A stretch of 64,000 bases of DNA from Candidatus Freyrarchaeum guaymasense (GTDB taxonomy: Archaea; Asgardarchaeota; Jordarchaeia; Jordarchaeales; Freyrarchaeaceae). The translations under genes were made by a program, and so were the position numbers. The stretch lies in NCBI GenBank assembly GCA_030587405.1, contig JAUQZD010000020.1:4222-68221 (forward strand), given 5' to 3'. Under the pieces are notes generated by a model. The model was not told the origin of the DNA. It saw nothing but the letters and a program-made list of their open reading frames with translations, and did no database searches. Shown piece after piece: positions 25,679 through 33,670 of this stretch (its first letter is position 1; every line of letters begins with the position of its first letter).

Positions 25679-27617
25679 GCTTTATCACCTCGCTGATTTT
25701 TGCCTTTAAAAGCTCAGCGACCGTTTTACCATCGATTTTCCCTCTAACTTGCTTCATGACGGCGCCCATGAGAGGACTGAACGCTCTTTCACCTTTACTT
25801 ATAATTAAACTCATGTTACTTTCGACAACCTTGCTAATTATCTCTTCAAGTTCCTCCTTGGAGAGAGGCTTTATGCCTAACGCGTTTAATGCATCATCCA
25901 AGTTAGAAGGCTTCTCAGCCAGCTTAGCTAGTAGCTGCGGTATGGCTTCCTTAGCTATCTTACCTTCCGACAGGTATTTGAAGACTCCATTAAAGTCTTC
26001 CCTAGTAAGGTTCTCTACGGGTACCCCTTCCCGTTCCAGGCCTCTAACCGTTTGTAGAAGGGTTGACGCTACTAAGACCGGATCAACCCGGTACGATTCA
26101 ACTATTTCTTTAAATATTTCTGCTTTCTCTTCAAGTATTAGTTCTTCCGCGAACTCGCTGCTTATGCCGTATTTCTTAGCAAGCTTCTCCTTTAGGACCC
26201 ACGGATACTCTGGCAGTTGACTTGCCACCCTACGTTTCCATTCAGGGTTTATTATTATGGGGGGAGTATCGGTGTCAGGGTAGAGGCGGGCGCCTCCATG
26301 AAGTTCTCTAAGAAACTCGCTGTTACCGTTTTCTAGCGCCCTTCTGGTTTCATTTGGGACTCCCTTAAGGGAAAGGCGAGCCCTCTTAACAACGACTTCT
26401 AAGGCTTTCTTTCCCATCTCCTCAGGGGCTTTCACTAGTACGAAGGCATCATTGTCATCTAATTCTAGGGCGAGACGTAAGGCGTCTGCTTCTTGAGGGG
26501 AAACACCATATTTTTCGAGGTTTTCATCGGAGTGTATTATCTCAGCTATTCCTGTTATGGCTCGAACCTTGTCAGCGAGCTCTTTGCCGAACCTTCTACC
26601 CGGTTGAACCTCCATGCCTAGGAGACCGGAGAACTTGGGGAGACGAACGGCTAAAATTCTCTCATTTCCTTTTCTTTTTAGGATCTTAGACCGTGTCTCT
26701 CTAAATTTTTCCGTTACGTCTTTAACGTCTAACTTGTATTCGTCTTCCTTAGCGCCTCTATGTAAAAGCTCGTCTCGTATCTTTAGAAGACTAAGCTGGC
26801 GAATCACTTCGTTTCTAGCTAGTTTAGGAAGCCATTCAAGCTTCTGAACGCCCTTAATCTCTACCCTTGCTCCCCCCCTTATGCTGACGTTTATGTCCTG
26901 CCTTATGGTTCCGATTCCTCTTTTCACCTTTCCTGTGCTTCTGAGGAGGAGGCCTATGCGGAAAGCGGTTTCTAGGAGTTCCTCTGGTGTTTCAATGTCA
27001 GGACTTGTCACTATCTCAACTAGTGGTATTCCAAGCCGGTCAAGCCTGTAGTAGACTGTTTTCCCCTCCTCTTTCACCTTCCGTGCAGCGTCTTCCTCTA
27101 TACATATGGTTTCGATTCCGACTTCTTTACCATTTACAGGGATCCTGCCGTTTAACCCTATAACTAAAGTGCGCTGAAAGCCGCATGGTACGGAGCCGTC
27201 AAGATAATTTTTCCTGCACACGTGAAGTTCGTCAACAATGTTAGCCTTCAGGAGGAGGGCTAGTTCTAGCCCTATTTCAAGCGCTTCAGTGGATATCTCG
27301 AATGGGGGTGTTTGACGCGTACATGCAATTCACATGTACGTTTCGTCTATTTCGTAGCTACAGGTTGTATCATTGTATCCTTCATATATTACCGTTCTTC
27401 CTTTCTCGTATTCTGCCAGCATAGCGGCATCAAACTCGCCCATTTCTCCGAGGACAGGTCGGAAGAACCTTCTAATGGTAAAGTGGGGTGGATCGCTTCT
27501 AAGTATGGGTGGACAGTGGCAGAAAAGTTTACGAGAGGTACGGAGTTCCTGGTGTATTTCCAAGCCGGCTTTAAAGCCAACTGCCTTATAATCGATTTCC
27601 CGTGCTGAAACGTCCAA
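25668..27617 (-). CDS. gatE: glutamyl-tRNA(Gln) amidotransferase subunit E, interrupted by a 30-nt BHB-type intron
   Basis: tRNA-binding, GatB-like subunit of the archaeal GatDE amidotransferase. Exon 1 (27617-27342) carries GFKAGLEIHQEL, KLFCHCP and YEIDE; exon 2 (27311-25668) begins TPPFE and carries EALEIGLELALLLKA, CGFQRT, LVEIVTSPDIETPEE, the AspRS-like insert and the YqeY-like tail. Read straight through, the frame stops at TGA two codons after DETY. Splicing out 27312-27341 gives EIDE-TPPFE, as in GatE relatives, and 639 residues (family about 630). The TTG at 27617 is favoured by GAGGTG six nucleotides upstream; GTG 27626 is an alternative. Divergent from elp3; coupled to gatD. Confidence 0.93.
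27312..27341 (-). other. predicted archaeal mRNA intron (bulge-helix-bulge type) in gatE
   Basis: On the minus strand, GACG (27347-27344) pairs with CGTC (27317-27314) as a 4-bp central helix. It is flanked by two AAA bulges (27343-27341 and 27313-27311). The inner part is a perfect 8-bp hairpin, CGTACATG with CATGTACG, and a 7-nt loop TGAATTG. Cutting after the second A of each bulge, as the tRNA endonuclease does, removes 30 nt that include the in-frame TGA and joins GAC GAA to ACA CCC. The outer helix is absent or weak, so the motif is of the relaxed type. Confidence 0.9.
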
Positions 27618-27764
27618 GGGGTTCACCTCGCGCTTGGTAATTCCAAGAACTCCTAAAGAAGAGATCACGTAATAAATATGACCAATGAAAGTAAAATCCG
27701 TGTAGCACAAAGAGTTTATATTTTACCCTTTCGAAGAGAACAGTACTATGAGGGGTGCCGGTTA

Positions 27765-29363
27765 ATGTACACCGTTAGCCAAGAGATATCTATTGAGGAG
27801 AAGGCTTGCAGGGAGATTATTAATCTTCTACTAAAAGGTGAGGAACTTAGGAAAGTGAAAAGGCAAGTCTGTGCAAGGTATGGATTAAGAAGTGTGCCCA
27901 GTAACGTTAAAATTCTATCCTATGCTACTGAGGAGGAGAAGGCGAGGCTGGTTCGGGTCCTTAGAAGGAAGGAGACGCGTTCTATTTCCGGCATTTTAAT
28001 AATTGCGGTTATGGCGCCTCCATTCCCGTGTCCGGGAAGGTGCATATACTGTCCTGGAGGCGAAGGCGTCCCAAAGTCTTACACAGGCCGTGAACCCGCA
28101 ACGATGCGCGCCATAGAAAACAATTATGATCCATACATGCAGGTTAGGTCTCGTCTGGAGCAGCTCGAAAGGATAGGGCACCCCGTCGATAGAAGTAAGG
28201 TTAAGCTGGTGATAATGGGAGGAACGTTCCTAGCTACCCCAGAAAGCTACCAAAACTACTTTGTTAAGAGATGCTTAGACGCTATTACAGGGGTGAACTC
28301 CTTAGGCATAGAAGAAGCTAAGGAGGCAGCAGAAAGGTCTGAGATAAGGAATGTTGGTATAACGATTGAAACTAGGCCCGACTACTGTAGAGAGTATCAT
28401 GTAGACAGGATGCTGTTTCTAGGGGCGACGAAAGTGGAAATAGGCGTACAGACTATTTACGATGAGATATACGAATTGATTCAGAGAGGGCACACCGTAG
28501 AAGACGTAGTGGAAGCATTTAGGATTGCAAAGGATGCTGGCTTAAAGGTTACCGCTCACATTATGCCTAACCTCCCTGGGTCAACCCCCGAGCTAGATGT
28601 TAACGTCTTTAAAACCATTTTTAACGATTCACGCTTTAAACCGGATGGACTAAAAATATACCCTTGCCTCGTGCTTAAGGGCACGAAGCTTTATGACATG
28701 TATTTGAAAGGAGAGTATAAGCCATACCCTACTGAAACCGTTATAGAGGTTATCGCCCAAGCCAAGAAGACCATTCCTTACTGGATTAGGGTGCAGCGCG
28801 TGCAGAGGGACATACCTGCCCACCTCATAATAGATGGAGTCAAAAAAAGCAACCTTAGAGAACTTGTCTTAGAAAGGCTGCAAATGGAAGGGAAAAGGTG
28901 TAACTGTATAAGATGCAGGGAAGTAGGGCATTATCTGCGGAGAGGAGGGAAACCTCCATCACATGAAGAGGTAAAACTGTATGTAGAGAAGTACCCGGCT
29001 TCGGAGGGGGAGGAAGTATTCATTTCCTATGAAACGTTAGATCGGCGGGCGCTCATAGGATTCATTAGGTTAAGGCGGCCTTCAGAGAAGGCTCATAGAC
29101 CGGAAATTACAAAGACAGAATCCGTAGTGGTGCGGGAGCTTCACGTTTATGGGCCATTAGTTCCTCTTGGTGAACGGGTTAATGATGCGTGGCAACATAA
29201 AGGGTATGGAAGTAAACTATTGGAAGAGGCTGAGAGGGTGGCGAGGGAAGATTACGATGCAAGAAAAATCCTAGTGTTATCAGGTCTTGGAGCAAAGGAA
29301 TACTATTATAAGCATGGATACAGAAGAGACGGGGTATACGTTTCCAAAAAATTGAAGGATTAG
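27765..29363 (+). CDS. Elp3-family tRNA uridine(34) modification enzyme (radical SAM plus GNAT)
   Basis: Single-subunit archaeal Elp3 that adds a carboxymethyl group to wobble uridine in tRNA using acetyl-CoA and SAM. The radical-SAM cluster is CPGRCIYC (Cys-x3-Cys-x2-Cys) near residue 85. MGGTFLATP, EIGVQTIYD and AHIMPNLPGS follow. The C-terminal GNAT domain shows HKGYGSKLLEEAE and YYYKHGY. The ATG at 27765 is chosen because GAGGGGTG precedes it; the frame is open to 27678. That start gives 532 residues. Divergent from gatE. Confidence 0.95.
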   Translation: MYTVSQEISIEEKACREIINLLLKGEELRKVKRQVCARYGLRSVPSNVKILSYATEEEKARLVRVLRRKETRSISGILIIAVMAPPFPCPGRCIYCPGGEGVPKSYTGREPATMRAIENNYDPYMQVRSRLEQLERIGHPVDRSKVKLVIMGGTFLATPESYQNYFVKRCLDAITGVNSLGIEEAKEAAERSEIRNVGITIETRPDYCREYHVDRMLFLGATKVEIGVQTIYDEIYELIQRGHTVEDVVEAFRIAKDAGLKVTAHIMPNLPGSTPELDVNVFKTIFNDSRFKPDGLKIYPCLVLKGTKLYDMYLKGEYKPYPTETVIEVIAQAKKTIPYWIRVQRVQRDIPAHLIIDGVKKSNLRELVLERLQMEGKRCNCIRCREVGHYLRRGGKPPSHEEVKLYVEKYPASEGEEVFISYETLDRRALIGFIRLRRPSEKAHRPEITKTESVVVRELHVYGPLVPLGERVNDAWQHKGYGSKLLEEAERVAREDYDARKILVLSGLGAKEYYYKHGYRRDGVYVSKKLKD

Positions 29364-29378
29364 GCAGGAAATAGGGGT

Positions 29379-29747
29379 TCAACCCTTAATTTCAGCTATT
29401 TTTTCGGCTAAGTCCTTCACGAGCTGCTCCGCTTGGCCAGGATTAATAATGCATACTGATGCTGCCGGCCTGTCTATACCTGCTGAGACGCCTAAGTCCT
29501 CTTTGCTTGGAACATATATGTAAGGTACGCCCTTTTCCTCGCATAGGAGAGGAAGGTGCATTACGATTTCCGGCGGGTCAACGTTTTCGGCTATAACTAC
29601 TAGTTTTGCTAATCCTCTTTCGACGGCTTTAGTAGTCTCATTTGTGCCTCGTTTCACCTTCCCAGTATCACGGGCGATTTCAACGGCTTCTAACGCCTTT
29701 GAAGCTAGCTCACTAGGAGTTTTAAAACGAACATGCGGCTTTGACAA
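29379..29747 (-). CDS. rpl7ae: ribosomal protein L7Ae
   Basis: Binds kink-turns in 23S rRNA, box C/D and H/ACA RNAs and RNase P. The RNA-binding core is [33 protein letters not shown]: here [13 protein letters not shown] and VVIAENVDP are visible, with [12 protein letters not shown]. Length 122 residues, normal for the family. The start is TTG 29747 with GGAGGG upstream. It lies 140 nt downstream of rps10 on the same strand. Confidence 0.95.
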   Translation of the reverse strand: MSKPHVRFKTPSELASKALEAVEIARDTGKVKRGTNETTKAVERGLAKLVVIAENVDPPEIVMHLPLLCEEKGVPYIYVPSKEDLGVSAGIDRPAASVCIINPGQAEQLVKDLAEKIAEIKG

Positions 29748-29887
29748 TGATTCATCCCTCCTTCAGGCTCAGCCCTCATAAGGGTTGAGGAAAAAGAAGC
29801 AATTATCCCTTTATGAAGGTTTTGGTTTTGCGATTTTCTTTCATCTTAAACATGTTAATAGGAGGTTAACTATTAAACCACTTTAAA

Positions 29888-30196
29888 CTATCTTAAGGAC
29901 ATTTCAATAAATATTTCTTCAGGGATGCGTATCCTCATTATCTGTTTTAGAGTGCGCTCATCCGGATCATGGAGGACTATGAGGCGCTTATGAATGCGCA
30001 TTTCCCATTTGTCCCATGTGGCAGTTCCCTGCCCTGAGGGGCCTTTACGTACCGGGACACGTAACCGTTTGGTTGGCAAGGGAATTGGACCTGAAACCCG
30101 TGTACCCCTCTTCTTAGCTAGTTCCTTAATTTGGTTGCAAACAGCGTCAAGCTTTCGGTGGTCTGTGCTTGAAAGCTGAATCACAGTTTTTTGCAT
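29888..30196 (-). CDS. rps10: ribosomal protein S10 (uS10)
   Basis: Small-subunit protein of the 30S head. Motifs LSSTDHRKLDAVCNQI, GPIPLPTKRLRVP and IHKRLIVLHDP are typical of archaeal uS10. The ATG at 30196 starts the conserved MQKTVIQL strand and has AAGGTGAC upstream; the frame is open to 30265, but the extension is hydrophobic and not conserved. Length 102 residues. The usual neighbour, elongation factor 1-alpha, is not present here. Confidence 0.95.
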   Translation of the reverse strand: MQKTVIQLSSTDHRKLDAVCNQIKELAKKRGTRVSGPIPLPTKRLRVPVRKGPSGQGTATWDKWEMRIHKRLIVLHDPDERTLKQIMRIRIPEEIFIEMSLR

Positions 30197-30331
30197 TAAT
30201 GTCACCTTTACACTACCTATGCAAGAGAGGAAAAAACATATTTGTAATAAAAATTTTTCCCGCACCTAAGTTGTTTTAAGGGTAATATTTGCGTTTTGGG
30301 TTAAGTTATATAACGTGGATTTTTGAGGGGT

Positions 30332-31186
30332 TTAGTAGAGAGCGAAGTCTAGAACGCGACCGCAGGAACAGCTTCTCTCCTTAGGGATCACTTCTATCAC
30401 TTTGTAGAGGAGTTTCCTTACGCGTTCAATGTTTTCACGCATACTCTTAGCGACCTGTTCTGCCGTGACTGGACGTAAACCATAGACGTCGACGTCCGTT
30501 GGCATGGCGATGGACGCAAAACATATTTCTGCTTCTTTTGCCAGCACGCACTCGGGGTAACAGGTCATCCCTACCACGGAGAATCCTTGATTTTTGTAGA
30601 AGAGGCTCTCTGCTCTCGTGCTAAACCGTGGTCCGTTTATGCAGACATAGGTTCCCTCTTCATGTATTTTGTATCCGAGCTCGTGGGCGCAATCGATTAT
30701 CACTCTCCTAAGCTCTGGGCAGAATGGATCTGCGAATTCTACGTGTCCGACGACTCCGCCTTCAAAGAACGTGTCTTTCCTCTGGCCGAACGTCCTATCA
30801 AATATTTGGTTTATTATGACGAATTCGCCAGGTTTTATTGTTTCTGGCTGTAGGCTGCCGCAAGCTGCAGGAGATATTATTCTTTGAACGCCGAGACTTT
30901 TCAGCGCCCATATGTTGGCGCGGTAGTTTATTTCGTGAGGGGGAATCGTGTGGTGACGTCCATGTCTGGCTAGGAAAGCTACCTTTCTCCCTTTAACTAA
31001 TCCGACAATTATGTTATCTGAGGGGGGGCCGTAGGGCGTGTATACCTTTATCTCCTTTGCAATAGAGAATATTGCAGGGTCGTAGTTCCCCGTCCCTCCG
31101 AGGATTCCTATTTCGCATGGTAGAAGGTTTTCTATTTCCTCTTTTGTGGCGTCTATTGGAACGTATAAAGGGGAGATTTTTCTCAA
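30332..31186 (-). CDS. mtnP: 5'-methylthioadenosine/nucleoside phosphorylase
   Basis: Phosphorolysis of methylthioadenosine (or methylthioinosine) to adenine and methylthioribose-1-phosphate, recycling methionine. Motifs are GGTGNYDP, FLARHGRHHTIPPHEINYRAN, SPAACGSL, GPRFSTRAES and GMTCYPE(C)VLAKE. The family usually has NMT or GMT followed by a short PE segment; this copy has GMTCYPE. Length 284 residues with a Cys pair CSCG near the end, as in thermostable relatives. It complements ahcY in the methyl cycle. Confidence 0.9.
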   Translation of the reverse strand: MRKISPLYVPIDATKEEIENLLPCEIGILGGTGNYDPAIFSIAKEIKVYTPYGPPSDNIIVGLVKGRKVAFLARHGRHHTIPPHEINYRANIWALKSLGVQRIISPAACGSLQPETIKPGEFVIINQIFDRTFGQRKDTFFEGGVVGHVEFADPFCPELRRVIIDCAHELGYKIHEEGTYVCINGPRFSTRAESLFYKNQGFSVVGMTCYPECVLAKEAEICFASIAMPTDVDVYGLRPVTAEQVAKSMRENIERVRKLLYKVIEVIPKERSCSCGRVLDFALY

Positions 31187-31288
31187 GGTGGTACCTCCTC
31201 CATTTTTTACCGGATGGTTCTATCTTATAGATGTAGTTTTTTAATTTTTTGGAAATCGAGAAGCGCCATGTAACCGCCTTTTTGAAGT

Positions 31289-32581
31289 TTACGTTGTCAG
31301 CACGCTTCCCGCTCCCTTAGGAGCAATTATTTCTCCATGCTCCATGACCACGACGCCATTAACTATTGTGGTTATAGGCTTCCCTTTAACCGTCCATCCT
31401 TCGAATGGAGAGTACTTTGCTTTCGAGTAGAAGCTGTCGGGATTTATCTTGCCTTTAGCTTTCAGGTCTATTATTGTAAGGTCTGCATCGTACCCTTCCT
31501 CTATTTTTCCTTTACTTTTAATCTTGAATATTTTTGCAGGGTTCTCTGAGAGCACCTCAACTAGCCTTTTGAGGGAAATCCGTCCGGCGTTGACCTGAGT
31601 TAGCATCAATGAAAGAGTTGTCTCTAACCCTGGGAAGCCGGGTGACGCATCTGAAATGCTTTTTTCCTTCTCACTTTTCTGGTGTGGAGCATGGTCGCTT
31701 GCTATTACGTCTATTATACCTTGGTTAAGGGCGAGCCAAAGGGACTCTAGGTCTTCATTCTCGCGTAAGGGAGGGAGCACCTTTAGCAGCGATCCTTTTT
31801 CCTCTATGTGCTTTCTTGTTAAGAGAAGGTGATGGGGTGTAACCTCGCAGGAAACGCGAGGATATGATGCTTTAAGCGTACGTATGTATTCCACTGTTCG
31901 CTTTGAGGTAATGTGGCAGAGGTGGAGGTGGCATTGCGCTCTTTCGGCTGCTAACGTGTACCTTATGACTGCTGAGAACTCTATGTTAATGCTGTGTACT
32001 TGGAGGAATTGCTGGATTGTGTTGTACTCATCTTTGACCTTTTCCTCGGGGTGTACCGCTACCGGCTTTCCGAATTTTGAGGCAGACTTAAGGCGGTCAG
32101 GCAGCGATCCTGTAAGCCAAGATTCTGGGTCTTGAGGATACACTTTGAAGGCGACTGCTCCCTCCTCAATTATTTTAGGTATCTCATCTATTCTGGAGGG
32201 AAAAAGCGAGAAGAAGCCTACGTTGACCATGGCTTTTCCTTGAGCCAGTTTCTTTTTAAATTTTAAAACTTCGGCGGAATCCGTCTTGGGCCTAGTGTTG
32301 GGCATGTCTAAAACTGTTGTTATACCTCCTGCCGCTGCAGCACACGTCCCAGTATGGTAGTCTTCCTTGTAGGATTGTTCTAAATCTCTTAAATGCACAT
32401 GGACGTCTATTAGGCCCGGAAGGACTACCCTGTTTTCTGCGTTTATCACTCTCTCAGCAGTCTCGGTGCATGATCCTCTGAAGAGCTTCACTATTTTCCC
32501 TGACCTTACCGCTATGTTGCCTTTAACGAACTGACCTCTCCAAGGGAAGGTAGCATTTCTTATGAGTAAGTCTAAGGTCAT
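31289..32581 (-). CDS. pyrC: dihydroorotase
   Basis: Cyclises carbamoyl-aspartate to dihydroorotate in pyrimidine synthesis. Metal ligands DVHVHLRD, then the lysine in AVAFKVYP, HPEE, HLCHITS and the catalytic Asp in IASDHAPH are all visible. Length 430 residues, normal for class I dihydroorotase. Other pyr genes are not adjacent. The ATG at 32581 begins a conserved MTLDLLIRN strand. Confidence 0.93.
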   Translation of the reverse strand: MTLDLLIRNATFPWRGQFVKGNIAVRSGKIVKLFRGSCTETAERVINAENRVVLPGLIDVHVHLRDLEQSYKEDYHTGTCAAAAGGITTVLDMPNTRPKTDSAEVLKFKKKLAQGKAMVNVGFFSLFPSRIDEIPKIIEEGAVAFKVYPQDPESWLTGSLPDRLKSASKFGKPVAVHPEEKVKDEYNTIQQFLQVHSINIEFSAVIRYTLAAERAQCHLHLCHITSKRTVEYIRTLKASYPRVSCEVTPHHLLLTRKHIEEKGSLLKVLPPLRENEDLESLWLALNQGIIDVIASDHAPHQKSEKEKSISDASPGFPGLETTLSLMLTQVNAGRISLKRLVEVLSENPAKIFKIKSKGKIEEGYDADLTIIDLKAKGKINPDSFYSKAKYSPFEGWTVKGKPITTIVNGVVVMEHGEIIAPKGAGSVLTT

Positions 32582-32613
32582 GGTATCCCATTCAGTAAAA
32601 TGAACTATTAAAC

Positions 32614-33417
32614 TTATTTAAGAGGGAAAAACCTATTAGCTACTAAACGAGTAAAGTCAGTTTTTGTCACTATTCCAACCAGTTTTTCTCTCCTGTCCAT
32701 TACCGGCGCAGCCTTAGTTTTCTCTCTAATTAATTTTTCCGCTGCGTCGCCAACCGGATCGTCTGGATGAAGGGGAGTTATTTTCCTCATTACATCCAAA
32801 ACGTCTATTTGTCTTATACGGGTTGTCTGATACTTTTCTGGAACGCTGCTGCGGAAGTCAGCTAAGTACTTAGCTATCATTCCTTCGGTTATCAGTCCAA
32901 CTAGCTTACCCTCCTCGGTTACGGGCAAGCTGCTTATTCCTTTTTCGAGCATGATGCGCCTCACGTTTGTTATCCTTTCATAAGGCGAAACTGTTAGAGG
33001 GTTTTCGGTCATAATCTGCGATACCGCAACATTTCTAACTTTAATACATAGTTTCGTCATCGTGGACTTAGTAATGATTCCTACGAGGTCGCCTCCTTCT
33101 AATACTGGAAGGCCTGAAATCTTTTTCTCTAGCATTATCTTTGCAGCGTCTATTACGTCGGTGTCGGGTGTAACGGTTACCGGGTTCATGGTCATTGCAC
33201 TTGAGACGTGTATGCTGGATGCTTGAAGAGCTCCGATCCTGCTTGAACCTAACCTGTCAAGTATGTCTCTCTCGGTTAAAATTCCAACAAGTTTTCCTTT
33301 GTTTATAACAAGAAGCCTTGAAACCCTGTTTTTCACCATTAAATCTATTGCATGCGAAAGTGAGACGTCCTTATCAATGACGATTAAATCTCTAGTCATA
33401 ACGTCTTTAACCTGCAA
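32614..33417 (-). CDS. protein with four CBS domains
   Basis: About 267 residues made of four CBS modules, each with the G-[IV]-[IL]-T-x-x-D/T pattern: VGILTERDIL, VGIITKSTMTK, VGLITEGMIA and VGIVTKTDFT. Such stand-alone CBS tandems bind adenosyl ligands (AMP, ATP, SAM) and regulate partners. No partner domain is fused and no clear partner gene is adjacent. It lies 32 nt upstream of pyrC on the same strand, so cotranscription is likely. Confidence 0.9.
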   Translation of the reverse strand: MQVKDVMTRDLIVIDKDVSLSHAIDLMVKNRVSRLLVINKGKLVGILTERDILDRLGSSRIGALQASSIHVSSAMTMNPVTVTPDTDVIDAAKIMLEKKISGLPVLEGGDLVGIITKSTMTKLCIKVRNVAVSQIMTENPLTVSPYERITNVRRIMLEKGISSLPVTEEGKLVGLITEGMIAKYLADFRSSVPEKYQTTRIRQIDVLDVMRKITPLHPDDPVGDAAEKLIREKTKAAPVMDRREKLVGIVTKTDFTRLVANRFFPLK

Positions 33418-33670
33418 TTTTCCTCCCTTCAGTTAACTTTCGAAGACTTCATCATACATGACTTTTAATTAAACTTTCGAGAAGGACAGGTTAATTAGAG
33501 TATAAATAACATTGCCGGACGCTCTCCAGCTAGGATTTCGCGCACTGAATGAACACCGGTAAATGAAAAATGTAGGCGATGTCCGGAATTCCACATTTCC
33601 TTTTTTGAAGCGTGTTTTTGTGGAGGTTATTAGGGTTTCTACACATCATACTTTTAGGAGGGGTTAAAAA
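33418..33670. promoter_or_regulatory. intergenic region with TATA box and inverted repeat
   Basis: A 253-nt gap between the divergent CBS gene and the HerA-like ATPase. AGTATAAATAAC near 33497-33510 is a good TATA box. About 15-80 nt further there is CCGGAC near 33515, matched by GTCCGG near 33585, which could close a roughly 70-nt stem-loop. The site AGGAGGGG at 33657-33664 serves the TTG start at 33671. A small RNA is possible but not shown. Confidence 0.35.

Noticed and set aside
25668..27221. A short stand-alone gatE from 27221
   Set aside because: The reading continues upstream to the intron as conserved GatE sequence; a start at 27221 would drop the substrate-site residues.
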